64,000 bases of DNA from Wuchereria bancrofti (taxonomy: Eukaryota > Nematoda > Chromadorea > Rhabditida > Onchocercidae). The translations under genes were made by a program, and so were the position numbers. The stretch covers positions 7,750,303 through 7,814,302 of the forward strand of contig SSBO01000009.1 in NCBI GenBank assembly GCA_005281725.1. The letters run 5' to 3'. Positions 1-12,478 of this stretch are shown here, piece after piece. The notes beneath the pieces are model-generated. The model saw only the letters and a list, made by a program, of their open reading frames with translations. It was not told where the DNA came from and ran no database searches. Within the stretch, counting starts at the first letter, position 1, and every line of letters starts with the position of its first letter.

Positions 1-1720
1 TCAATTTATAAGTTAGATGAGCAAATTAAGTGCAAATCAATTGCCCAAGAAGAATGACGTGTGATGGCGTAAAATGATAAAGGTTCTACGCTTCATCTAA
101 ATCTGCAAGGATTAATTGATCTGAACGATGAATTGTGAAAAGGAAGAAGGTCTAAGATAGCTTCATGATTATCATTAAAAACTATTTTAGATGATTTAAG
201 ATCATATTAGCATCGATTTAATAATACTGGTTAATCTTGTAGAAATAGTTAAGACGAATGATACCAACAATTTTTGTATTCTTGACACTCAGTGTTATTT
301 CGTATTTCTCCCGAGTCTTTTGCCGGATTTCTTTAAGTACACCGATTTATATCAATTGATCGGACACTATAGGATGCGTTGTGATAGAAAGCATTTCTTT
401 TCTTCGTAAAAAATTAAAATCAATGAAATATCTATCTGAAAAGAAAATGGATGCTTCTCCAAAATAAAGAAGCGGAAGCTAGAAAAAGTTCTTCAAAGAA
501 TTCAATATATTTTCCGATTTCATTTTATTCTTAGTAATTTAATTATAAATACCTATTAAAAACAATTTAACCTGTTTGTTTGGTTACTTCTCTACCGACA
601 ACTTAGCTGTTAGCTCACTTGCAGTGATCTTTTACATTCTTATTTAAATAGCAAGGAGTTATGTTTGTTTGCTTCGATATTCATTTCAGTTAGTCTTCTA
701 TTATATCACTATTATATCATTTATATCAGCAGTAATTATATCATTAAAGTAGAATAATTACCCTTAATATTCTTACAATAAAAAAAAACATAATACAAAT
801 ACTTCCTAGTAAGTAACTAAGTAGTGGTCACTAAGTTATACTTAACTAACAGATTAGACAGTGTCATTTTGGATTATTTGAAATTTGAAAAAATATAATT
901 TAGCAGGCTTTCAAAACCATTTAAGCGTTACTATGACTACATCTTGGTAACGCTACCATGTGGCACTTGCTAATAAATAGATAGAATGTGAAAAATTAGA
1001 GGTATTCTTTATTAAATGTTAAAAATAAAGTTCAATAAAAGATTTTTCAAACATATATTCAGCACAAAAAGAAACTATTAGTTGCTTGGGAATCCCTAAA
1101 TACATTTCCATTTTGCATCAACTCATGGAAATACTAATACAAATCCAAAATTTAATTATATAATCAAAAACAATCAGAGGAAATGAAATACGATACGGCT
1201 ATTAAACGGAGCGAAATCAAAATTTCTAGACTAATAAAACAGTGGCGAAGAAAAGGTAAATTAGTATGATTGAATGAGATATAAACTCATCAACTACAAA
1301 TGCTTATTGATCAAGCAAATATGAAAAAAAAAAATCTCGCCTTAATTGTTTCATGCAAACTAACTCATACAATTATTACAGTTTCACTGGAACTATTATT
1401 AAAGATAATAATAGTAATAGAAGCGGGAATAATAATAAAGTGACAATAATTGCAAGAGAAAATGATTGAAGGCGATAATAAGAATATGATTAATGCTAAT
1501 GATGATGTTAATTGTAAAAGTAGACAAAAAAATGAGAATACCATTAAAGGTTCATTAGAAAAAGAAGAAAAAAAAAAGAGTGACCATTACTAAATAGCTA
1601 TAAACTAAGCATAAAAAAAAAAAAAAACTCTCTAAAAGTATAGCAAAGGCCTAGAAGTACAATTTAGCTAAGCTAAGCCCATCGAGTCGATTTATGTTTA
1701 TGTGCGGTGACAACATTGCT

Positions 1721-1754
1721 GCTCTCTCTCTCTCCCTCCCCCTCTCTCTCTCTC
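1721..1754. repeat. CT-rich simple repeat
   Basis: A polypyrimidine run of CT dinucleotides with some CCCT interruptions. The short frame across it codes only for Leu/Ser repeats and I treat it as non-coding. Confidence 0.8.
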
Positions 1755-3086
1755 ACTTTTTCTCTGATCCCCTACTGGAAAACAATCATCTATCTCTCAA
1801 TAATATATTCAAAAGCAGAAAAAAAAAACCACCATCACCTCATCTACTATATTTTTAATGCTATATCTTCGTTAGTTGCTGATGGTGGGCCTTTTACAAT
1901 CATCGATTTTGCCCGATGCCTTTAAGGCTTCTTTTCTTCTTATTTTTGCAAGAATATATGTATGAAATCCTTTGCGCCCCTTCCTCCTCTTCTTTTTCTT
2001 GGCCTTTTATCCATCTTTTTCTCCTGAATTTAGTCAGTAAAGAAATAATCACTAACAGTAGCCAAGATACAAATAGCCAAACCTAACACAACAACAACAA
2101 CTGTAATAGCAAAAACATTTCTTCCAACTATAAACAAGTTATTTTGAGCGATTGTGCGGAAAAGTTTGCTTCTGTTTCTCTCAATTTCATTTCACCTCGT
2201 TATGTAATCAATGAATTAGTTGCTTTTTATGTGAGAAAAAAGTAAATATTCGTACAGCTTCACACTAATTTGTCATAGATTTCAGGAAATCTAATTCAGA
2301 TATCAAAGTTGAGTTCAAAAAAAAAGAAATAAAATGAAATTTTGCATAGTGCAGAAACGTTTTCTATGCAGAAATCATTCCTGACAATTTGCATTTCTTT
2401 AAAAAGGGGGAAAAAAAAGCAACAATTCAGATTATATTAAAAAAATTCTTAAATATATTGCATTCTTCGTATCCCATTAAAAATTTTTCTCTTTTCCAAT
2501 ATTCAATATTTTTTCGGATGCATTTTTCCTGAAACAAAATCGAAAAAAGGAATTTGTTTGCCTGATTTAAAAAAAAAGACAAGTGAATTACTGACGGTTA
2601 AATCAACAAATTAACTAAGTTAAACAATTTAATGTCTCACATTATAAGCTTTTTAATGCGATTTTATATAATGGCGTCCAAAAGTAAATGTCTCTGAAAC
2701 AGCTAACACAAATATTTCTTTATAATGCTAAACTAGAGAGAGTGTTGTACTAAACTAAATTAACTCATCGTTTTAATACTAAAAAGTGCTGACGTATTTA
2801 GATTAAAAAGAAAAAATTAATGACGTAATTTAGATAAAGGAAAAATGGTAATTTGATTTATATAAAATTAATAATTTAGCAAATTTACAAAAATTTTTTT
2901 AGGAAAAAATTAAAGAAAAAAGGAAATTGCAGAAAGATAATATTCGATAGAAGTGCAAATCTATGTATGATTCAATGGAGATTGTATATAATCACATCTA
3001 GTTGAATGAATACGGTAGCTTTTTCCATTTTCTTTCAATGCTTCTCCAATTCTTTCCTATTTTCATCGCTCAGTGATGTCAGTTCG

Positions 3087-3089
<3 letters not shown>

Positions 3090-3135
<46 letters not shown>
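3090..3135. repeat. (AT)n dinucleotide microsatellite
   Basis: An uninterrupted AT repeat of about 22 units, flanked by non-repetitive AT-rich sequence. It is likely to vary in length between individuals. Confidence 0.95.
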
Positions 3136-3138
<3 letters not shown>

Positions 3139-3438
3139 AATTGGATCCAATTCTTTCATTTACTTTTTCTTTCTTTTTTTAAAAAAAAAGTGAAGACAAA
3201 ATTTTACAGAAAATAATGAATCACTAATAGCTAAAAAATATTTTAATCTGGTCAGTGCAAAAGTTCACAGTCTTCCGATATGAATTTGATACTTTTTTTT
3301 TTTTTGATTGTTCAAATCTCATTTTTTCTTTTTTAACCTGAAGTATGTAAATATGCTTTTATGATAATATTCTGCTTCTGTTATGCATATCGTTATTCAA
3401 ATTAAGTTGAAAATGTGAGGATAGTGGGAAAAGAAGAT

Positions 3439-4922
3439 TCAGTTAAATCGGTAGTCAGAAGGATTGTTTTCAGGGCCAAAGTAATTAAAGATGGACATTT
3501 TCCATCCTTCCACCTCCGCCTTTTTAGTATCATCGAAAATCAATTTCCATAATCCCACTGTTAGCGACGATTCTTCCCTCAATTTCACATAAACCTCATA
3601 AAATAAGCCAGAAATAGCGCTAAAAAAAATGAAACCCATCAATTCTTGATAACAAACTTTTTTTAAAGTACTGCACAACAAGCTACTAGTTAATTTAATA
3701 TTTTAATGAATAAATGTATCGATTGAATATCAATTTAATATTTTAATGAATAAATGTATCGATTGAAAGCGACTCGTTCAAAGAGAAAAAGCCGACAATA
3801 TATAAAATGATGACACCAATAGTAACAATATAATGAGTTAGTGGTGGTTAACCTAAACACAGCAACGATTTAGCAAAATGATGGAACGAAATAGGAGAAT
3901 GCAAGATAAATAAATGTATTTGAAGATTGACAACTCTACAACGAGTCGAGATATCATGCATGCATGTGTACACGCAAATAACATCAAATAAAAGTAATGC
4001 ATTCGTGCATGAACATCGGCTTAGAAAAGGCACATTTTCAGGGAGAACAAAATTAATCAGTAAAAACTGATCAACAAACATCTCATAAAATTTTAAACCA
4101 TCAATCAAATCGATGCTGAATTTGTATCACCATTTAGAGAATGTTAGACAAATATTATGGAAATAATGTGATTGATAACTGATAGGCCAAATTTGACAAT
4201 GATGCATGACTGGTTAGATATCTTTGTTATAATTTATATATACAATCATCTTTATGCAAATTTTGATATATTACTCTGCAATCTTTGTTTCAGCATACTG
4301 CACTGAATACTTCGATACAAAATGTGTTTCGACTAAAGTTTGATTAGTTTTAATGAGACAACAAATATTAATGGAAAAAATACTTTTGACTTATATCATA
4401 TGAATGCAAAATAAGAGTGTCAATACTTTTCATAAATTTTTCTTCATAAAAAAAAAATCAATAAAATTTACGAATTGCTAAATGTGTGAATTAAATTCAT
4501 ATATTTAGATGAGTCAATAATTTACCAGCAAATAAACCCTGAATACCTGAACCTAAATAAGAGCTGAATAAGAGCTTTTTAATCCTACAGTAATTTCCTA
4601 CTTATATAAAAGCACCCAATAATCTTTCATTTTTTTCCATTAGATAATTCAATCCAATTTTATTAGTCAGATTTATATAGTTAAAAATGCATCTTGGAGA
4701 GATTCATTACGACTGCCAGGGAATAGAGTAATGGCTTAGCTGAAGCTACTTCACTAATTTTCAAATCCAAGCGTCAAAACTTCAGAACAGATCGAAAGAT
4801 GCAACTTAACTCAGGAATTGATAAAAGTGCCTTGCACTGGCGAACTGTTGCGACGGAACTACGAATTACATTCATCACCAATATTGAAAAAAGGATCCCT
4901 CCAACAGCGAAAACCTCTCTCC
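3439..4922 (-). CDS. C-terminal part of an unrecognised membrane protein (two exons, 5' part not resolved)
   Basis: Two minus-strand exons fit together. The upstream exon (4922-4811) follows an ATAG acceptor and ends at a GA|GTTAAG donor. The last exon (3619-3439) follows a strong T-rich TTTTTTTTAG acceptor and ends in TGA. Both junctions are phase 2, so the splice is in frame. The first exon codes for a hydrophobic segment of about 17 residues beginning VFAVGGILFSILVM and then a basic stretch with RSSVATVRQC. The last exon is polar, contains VGLWKLIFDD and EGWKMSIFNYF, and ends SDYRFN. Base composition is clearly richer in G and C than the flanks, as expected for coding DNA. I do not recognise the family. 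Upstream exons should lie between about 4930 and 6000 but I could not resolve them. It lies downstream of ZPR1 on the same strand, so an operon is possible but unproven. Confidence 0.45.
3692..3767. repeat. tandem duplication, 36 bp copies at 40 bp period
   Basis: The 36-base string starting AATTTAATATTTTAATGAAT occurs at 3692-3727 and again, identically, at 3732-3767. It lies in the presumed intron between the two membrane-protein exons. Confidence 0.95.
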
Positions 4923-6010
4923 CTATGGTAAATTAGCATATTATACTAACTTCAATTCATATACAATCCAAAAATTTGACCTTAGGAAATCTTCGGACAT
5001 AACAATTTTTGAAAAATGTTATTCTTCAGGTTTAATTAAACAACCAAATTTCGAAATAAAACTGGTTCCCACCATCATAACTTAGCGCAAAACACCTATC
5101 TCAAAAGTTCGGTGGCTTCACCATAAATTCATAAACACCTGTTTTAAAAAAAACCACAGAAAAAGTAGACAATTCTAAGTATACACTAACACTGAAGAAT
5201 TTCATTTTTATTCCGTTCCTTTTCGCCTATACATATTCAGTTAGATCCCATCGTTTAATATGTGAAATTTTATGGGTAAACAGAGAAAAAGATCTTATTT
5301 TAATTTGTTCGATATAAAAAAGAAAGAAACAACAAGTAAAATTGAATGGAATTACAATTTTTCCACATTTCAAAACCCTTACCCATTTTTAATCACAACA
5401 AAACATGCAGCAGGAAACAACTAAAATAAAATCGCTTCGCACATTTTTTCTTTCAAAATTTTCTCTTCAATAATTTGTGCACCGAAAGCTCTGCTTTCAC
5501 CAATTTCCACTTAGAGAAAAAGACCAAACAATGTGAGTGAAGCAAATTAAGGAATACACAACATTGCATATAAATTCCCACTAACTCATTTCACCAAACT
5601 AAAGAACAATGAGGTATGAAATCCAAAAACATCATACACGTCGCAACATACAAAAAAGATCACTAGCAAAATTATTAAATATTTTTATACCACTAATTTT
5701 TTTATAGAAAAACATGCTTAAACATTCACCGGAAGTTACTCCTCCACTTTTCTGACACTTATAATAGCCTTGCATCTTTCATATGAATAAAATATAACAT
5801 TACACTTCATACCCGTAAAACCGGTTCCTGCTACAAATATCGAAATTATTAAGGGTTAAACAGATACTAAATCTACCTTTAAATCAGTTTTTCTCCTTTT
5901 TTTTAAAATTTCACTGTCTCTTTTTAAATTCCTTGTACCATCTATGTAATTACACACATGTTATGAACATATTTAAGTGTTTTGAACTGACATTACCACT
6001 TAAACTGAAA
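4923..6010. other. ZPR1 3' flank and unresolved upstream part of the membrane-protein gene
   Basis: No frame here is convincing. A minus-strand fragment near 5470-5512 after a TCTCTAAG acceptor could encode a short basic exon, but nothing confirms it. The 3' untranslated region of ZPR1 should start just below 6011. Confidence 0.4.
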
Positions 6011-9000
6011 TCATTCACATTCATTAATAGTCTCTAACTGAGAATAGTTTTCTGTTTTCATATCGTTTAAACCAAGTTCATCATTCTGTTCATTGGTACG
6101 GTCATAGAATTCCTTTCTTAAGCGGTTATCATCCATAGGGGCATTTAAACTCTAGAATTTTCATTTGCATTACCGAAATATTAATACTTTCGAAAAGCAC
6201 TTCAATATTTCTAAAATAAGGTACTTACTGAAATTTCATTTTCAAAAGTGTATTAACTACAGTTTCTTATCTATATATTCGGTCATAATTTGCAACTTTC
6301 TCAGTAAACAGGATGTAAAAGAAAAAAGTGTACCAAAACCGTAACAAACCATTCGTACTATTAGACCTGTTACGACAAAAAATTAAAGACACATCCATTT
6401 AACTGCACACAGAAAAGCCACCAACAGATGTTTCAAAAGATTCAGATAAATCTTACCTGGATATAGCTATTACCCGTTGGATCGTCTAAAATTAAATGAA
6501 CTTTCTTTCGCAACAGCAATATCTGCTCAAAATTAGCCAGAAATTTTTTCATCCGATCATTTTCCACTTCACTTCTACTGTCTCCAACTAAGAAAAAATC
6601 TCCTTGTTCCTCAAAAAAGAAATCAATAAAGTAGACCAAGAAGTAAATCAAGATGCATACGATTTCATTTCAACAAAACAAGGGAATATATGATGTGTTT
6701 CGAAGAGATTAGTAAATAAAGCGTACGTACCTTAAGTTGGTCCCTGGTAGCTATAAGTAAGCCCTCGACGGTTGTAAATCTTCCTGATAAAGCACCGGGA
6801 CCTACTTCCAAATCAAGTTCAGGAATTGACATACTACACGTGTCTGATTTCAAGACATCCCGTGCAAGATCAATCTCCTGCAGTAAAACTATTTTAATAT
6901 TCACACTACAAATTCGTCTAATATTTACCTTCTCCAGTTTTTCGGCCTTTACACTATACTGGTGCTTTTTCTCATAAACCAACCAGCTGCTAAGATAGAA
7001 ATGGACATTACAGATTTTTAGCCGTACTATTTCATCACTTTAAAAAACATAAACACCAAAACTAACTTTTTCTATCAGAACTGTTAGCCTGCAGCCATGA
7101 TCTCGTATGGCAGCACCACTTTTAACTTCATTCGATTTCCATCCGCAGGCATCACAAGTTGTACACATCAGAATAACTGTTGTAAAATAAGGAATATCTA
7201 CAAATTACAATAATCATCATGATACATTACTAGATATGTATTACACACAAATAAAAGGTAAACAAACAAAATGAAACCGTAAACCTATATTACTCTGGAA
7301 ACATACCTGTAGGCTTCATACATGTTTCTGTCAGAACACCACAATTAGGACAGTCGGTAGCAAACCTTAACACCTCATTTTTTGCATCATCATATGATTG
7401 GAAAGGAGCACAGTCTTCCTGAAAGAAGGTACTGAATAGCTTATTTTAAAGAGAATAGGGAAATGATAAAATAAAAATTTAAGACACAAAAACATTAAAC
7501 AAGTAAATTACTTCTTCTGCATCGTCAGCCACAAATCCCAGAAGTTTTTTATCAGCAAGATTTCGGTTAAAATGCGTTACGGTGCATTGTGGATCCACAT
7601 GGAATGGAAAAGGATTTTGAACAAAACTGTTGCCGGACACGTCTCTTATCCTCTGAAACAAATTCACAATTGCTAAGTCACATTAATTCATAAAATATAT
7701 TATGGTGGTGGAGTGTATTACTTCTTCATGATTTTCTTTTCTCTCAGTTCATTCTTCTAATCTTTCCTCTCTGCTGCAAAATGGAGTTAATTAAAAGAAG
7801 TGAAAAGCAGAACTGAAAAGTAAACAAACCAGCGTGAATTTTCCCTGCAGATCAATTAGCCGTTTCACTCGTTTTATAAATCCATCAATTTTCTCAGCAC
7901 TTTCAGGATAACACTGACGCCTTCGATTTTGATCTTGACTAAGACCGGTAATCACGCGTTGGAGAATTCCTTCCACAGTAGTTATTTCTGGAATAGAATT
8001 ATGTGTACATTTAGTTTTGACTGCCATCGTAACTGTGTGTTCTGCAGATTGAGATAGATGACATAGACCGCATAAGTATAAATCTATTCAGAATACTCAC
8101 TAAAAAACAAACCACCAGACTGCGACTTCGGAGGAATAATCAATTCCAATTCTTTGATTTCAATTTCGGCATATTCTGATTTTATGACCTGTCGGTTCCA
8201 ATCTGACAAATTTTTCACACATAAAACAATTTCGATTCCATGCTCCTGTAGTGAATATACTTTATTTCATATGAAAGAAATGCAACAAATTGTTATAAAT
8301 TTATTTCATTAGTTTTGGTTTAGTAAATTGTTAAAATATATTATTTAATGAAGTGTAACACCTTGCATACTTTTTTTTTTTGTAAATTGCTTTCGACTAT
8401 TAGTTGTTTCCAACCAACATATCTTTGTAATTCCATTAATACCACAAAAAATTTGGAATTCAGATTTGCTATTCATGTACTGTTTCACTTAATTAGGAGT
8501 TTCCTGGATGAAATAGAACTTACTTGTGCTGCTTCACCACTCTGCAACTCATTGTTGCTATAACCACAATGTCCACAACTAAATGACATTACAATAATTT
8601 GCCGATAAAAAGGGATCCTTGTACAAAGTATTCGAGTGATACCCTATAAATAATCAACCACCGTTATAAATAAACTGCAAACAATAAAAATTTCTACTTA
8701 ATGCAATAAACGACCTATAAAGACTATAGATGATTTACACTATTTATTTTGTTACATATATTATTTCGTTAGAATTTAAGTTGTAAATACTGCTAGCATG
8801 GATACAGTAATGGTGGGAGAGATTCACTTCAACCAGTTTCAAACCAAAAAAATTTTTGCGCTACTTAAAATAGCACGTTAAAGGCTAATTCTACTTAAAA
8901 TATAAAATAAAAAAAGTGGATTTGCTGTCCGCACTGTAAGAACAAAAGTAGGTTTTCTACTTGGAATAACAAGAATAGATTTGCCTTCGGAATGATGCAT

Positions 9001-9206
9001 GAAAACAACAGGTTCACTATAAGAGAATGACAAACAAATACGAGGCTTACATAATTTGATGATAAGCTTTAAACGTAATCACTAACATTCTCATGACAAT
9101 TAACGCACAATGATTCCACTTCCATCGGGGCAACATCTTCATTATCAGCAGATAATTCATAGAATATCTTGTCATCTGTACTGTCTGTTCCACAATGATT
9201 ATTCAT
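6011..9206 (-). CDS. zpr-1: Zinc finger protein ZPR1
   Basis: ZPR1 is a conserved eukaryotic protein that binds eEF1A and moves between cytoplasm and nucleus after growth signals. Ten exons (minus strand): 9206-9087, 8643-8524, 8245-8101, 7987-7830, 7652-7512, 7418-7307, 7197-7067, 6877-6731, 6609-6457, 6151-6011. They join in frame to 455 residues, close to the usual length of about 460. The two halves each have a C4 zinc finger followed by a ZPR1 beta domain. Finger 1 is C34-x2-C37 with C63-x2-C66; finger 2 is C251-x2-C254 with C280-x2-C283. Family motifs include [48 protein letters not shown] and [12 protein letters not shown]. The first ATG after an in-frame stop is used. Exon 3 has an alternative in-frame donor (GTTTGT, exon end 8113) that removes four residues and matches the family spacing better. 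The order of motifs leaves little doubt. Confidence 0.95.
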
Positions 9207-12200
9207 ATTCTCAAAAACTATTGCTTCAAAAAACGTTTCCCGACCTTAACTGGCTGTCCATAAAACGCTTCCTGAAGTTAATAAACAGCTCGCATAACAC
9301 TTCCTGAAGTGTTAAAAATATCCAGAAAGAGATCGATAAAAAAGAACCACGTGAAAAATATATGCGATCACCAAAAATACACGTGAAAAAGCGTATACAG
9401 CAAGTTATACAAGAGGTGCCATATAAAATTTCAAAGGAACTCAATAGGCTAAAAAACCGCTCAAGCAAAGAACAATTTAAAAACGCGGTCGCACTCACAA
9501 CCTCAGACCAGTTTATGAAACGCAAATCTTAGGTGAAAAGTTGAGGTGAACAAAGCTTATTAATATTAACTGGTTAATATGCTGTCAACTTTTTACCTGG
9601 TTGAAATGGCTGACAAGTTTGTATTTACTTTTCATTTCTTCTTTAATGAATTTTACATTTTATTGTCAATCAAAATGAGTCACTGTTGGATTTAAGCAAT
9701 TGAAAAGTGCTAATTCTGTTATTGCCATTTCGAAATTTATTCCTAGCAAACTACTAATTAAGTTTAAAAAAGAAAAAAGAAGGGGTCGAAGCATCTTATT
9801 ATCTGCTTGTGAAGCTTTCGAAATAACTGGTAACATCTTTTATTAATATGTTAAAATGAAACAAATATTTTTTCTCTTTGTTATTAAATAGTATTAAGGA
9901 ACCAAATCATTGTGTTAAGCCCAAATTTGAAACATTTTTAACATTTTAAGTCTAAGATAAAGATGAATTATATTGCAGTTTTATTTCTGTCATTCGCTTT
10001 TTATGCTTAAATTCTTTCAACAAAAAAAAAAAAAAAAAAAAAAAATTAATCGTAATTCATTTGGAAGTTGTAACTATGACCAATTTCATTGATAAAATAT
10101 GAACTTTTAACTAATCAATATTGAAGAGATTAGAAACAGTCGAGTAATTTGACTCTTTTAGTTATTTTTTAGTAATCTTAGTTTATAGAAAAGGCGAGAA
10201 AAAGGAGAAAGAGAAAAAGAAAAGAAATGAAACTTCAAAAATATTTTTGATATAAATAACTCATTTTATGACTGTTTTTTCTTTTCTTCCATGAATATAA
10301 TAAAATTACTCTACCTCTCTCTTTTCTCTCGTTTGACCATTAAGGTCTAATTTACATTAAGTTGTAAATATAGATGAACGACGCGTAAGAAAATTTGAAG
10401 GAATCGCTCATAAATCGCATTTTTACAGACTCCTTCGGAAAATGCGTATGTTAAATATTTTGATTTTCTAAATTTTATTTAAATTTTGTTCCCATTAGAT
10501 TCACTTATTGATATTCTATTACCTGATTATTATATTTATCTGTAATACTTCAATTTATGATACTATACCTGATATTTACTCAGCTAGCTAATAAAATGTC
10601 CGGTAAGTTTGGAATTGAAAGGTATCTTGCATGATCTGCAAAATTTTTTTGTTAAGCACATAGTATTTACCCGGCTAACCAATAAAATATATTAAAAGCC
10701 ATAACCAGATTTATTTTCGATGAAACAACAAAATGAGAGTATGTAATGGGCGATAGTTGTTTTCCTTTATATCCATAATAGTAATACTTATGCAAATTAA
10801 AAAAAGAAAAAAAAACAAAGCAAAAAAAATTAAAACAAATAGTATATTGGCCCAATAATATAACAAAATAATGATCAGCAATAATTACATTTTTATAGCA
10901 GTTTCTTAAGGATTTCTAAGCAAATCTTAAGAGAGTTTATTTCAGTGGATTAAAGCTAATAAACAAAAGTAATTTGTATATTTAACTATGTTGAGATCTC
11001 TTTTCTATCACTTGCCATTTTTGACTTTCTTCAAATGTATGACTGTTTGGTCATTTAATGTTTTCTGCTAATGATGATGAATATGGTTATAAAATATGCA
11101 TAAAAATATCTGATATTAAACTAATAATAAAAGCAATTAGGCGATCTGTTTTAGGCTAAGCTTCACTTCAGATATTTCAAAAGTGTCAAGTTTTCCAGAG
11201 TAATTTGATGAAAGATTTCAGCTGCTCTAACAAGCTATACTATCTTCGTGTTTACTCATAAGTGTTTCACATGTTTCAATCCTAACTTTACAAGTAAACA
11301 ATTTCTGTTCACTGGTAATACGTGACGCTGACGTTAAAATTATATATTTGAAGTCATTCAAATATTATGATAATACGATGGGATAAAAGTCAAATTGAAA
11401 CATATTAAAAAATATTGAACGGTTTGAACACTTAAAGGTTTGGCAAGAAAGATCATTTCAGCAATTTCGCCTAATTTGTTAAGCTTTCTAATTTAATTTG
11501 TTAAGCTTTTTAATTTCTAAATGTTAAGCGTCTAATTTGTTAGTCTCTAAGCTAAGTGCATTTTTCGTCTGTTGATGAGACGAATGTTTAATTCAAAGTC
11601 TAAATTTTATAAAAATTTTTTGGTAAATGCTATATAGTACTGATAATGGTTTATTTTTAGCAACACTTTTTTTTCCTAGACGGCATTTTCACAGACATCG
11701 AAATTTTCCTTAATTATATGAAATCTTTGAACGATTTTGAATAATCCAATCACTGTATGTATACAATTTTCAGTTATTAGAATTGCTTTGAGCGATTTCT
11801 TAGTGATAATTAGTGTCCAGTCATGATGATTTCAAAATACTATTCAAGAAAAAAGGGAAAAATAAATTAGCACCATTGTGAATTTCTCATTTTCATAAAC
11901 CTATTTAAAAACCGATTGAAAGCAGATAATTTAGAGCAAATGTTTGTGATCAAAACGAAAAAGAAAGAGTAATTCTTCTCAGAGCAACTAACACCATAAA
12001 TATTTAGAAACTTTTCATTTTTTGTAATTGAATAATCTTTGCTAATTTTACATATTTATTCCTCATAAATTTCTCTAATTTCTCTAAATATTAATGAAAC
12101 TAAATAGACGACCATTGCTTTGATCTTATCGGCTTTTATTGTCGCATTACAAAATGACCGTATATTTTACAAATTATAACTCATTCATTATGTTTGCTAG

Positions 12201-12367
12201 GCATTAAAACTGTGCATTTAATTTATTAACAGCATTAAACGTAGGTTTTTATGATTTTGATTTCTATTTTTAAGCCATTTAATTATATTACAATGTCATA
12301 TCTATTTGATTAAAATATTTTAACAATTTGCGATAGCATAATAAAATCAGCTACGATCTTCGGTTTG

Positions 12368-12478
12368 AAATAAATAAATGTGAATACAAATAAATAAATA
12401 AACAAATGAATAAACAGATAAATATATACGTATTTATTTATTTATTTACTCATTTATATTTGTAATAACATTCACATT
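12368..12478. repeat. imperfect inverted repeat around AAAT/ATTT runs
   Basis: The left arm begins TAAATGTGAATAC and runs through AAAT repeats. The right arm runs through TTTA repeats and ends CATTCACATTTA. The outermost 11 bases (TAAATGTGAAT) are exact reverse complements. The centre is an ATATATACG stretch. The arms can fold into a long, gapped hairpin. A degenerate TTTATA/TTCATA repeat follows to about 12578. Confidence 0.6.

Larger units (their letters stand above)
1..3438. other. AT-rich intergenic DNA, no gene seen
   Basis: I find no open frame with coding character or a phase-consistent exon chain here. The stretch holds short homopolymers, a CT-rich tract at about 1721-1754 and a long AT dinucleotide run at about 3090-3135. 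It lies downstream of the membrane-protein exons that end at 3439 on the minus strand, so part of it may be their 3' untranslated region. Confidence 0.6.

Noticed and set aside
3848..4108. 86-codon minus-strand frame between the two membrane-protein exons
   Set aside because: The flanking exons already join in phase without it, and its His/Leu-rich product shows no domain; most likely intron.
6878..6982. Upstream part of the minus-strand frame containing [12 protein letters not shown] in ZPR1
   Set aside because: ZPR1 alignment joins exon 7 to the CTGCAG acceptor at 6877 with exact spacing; the extra stretch is intron.
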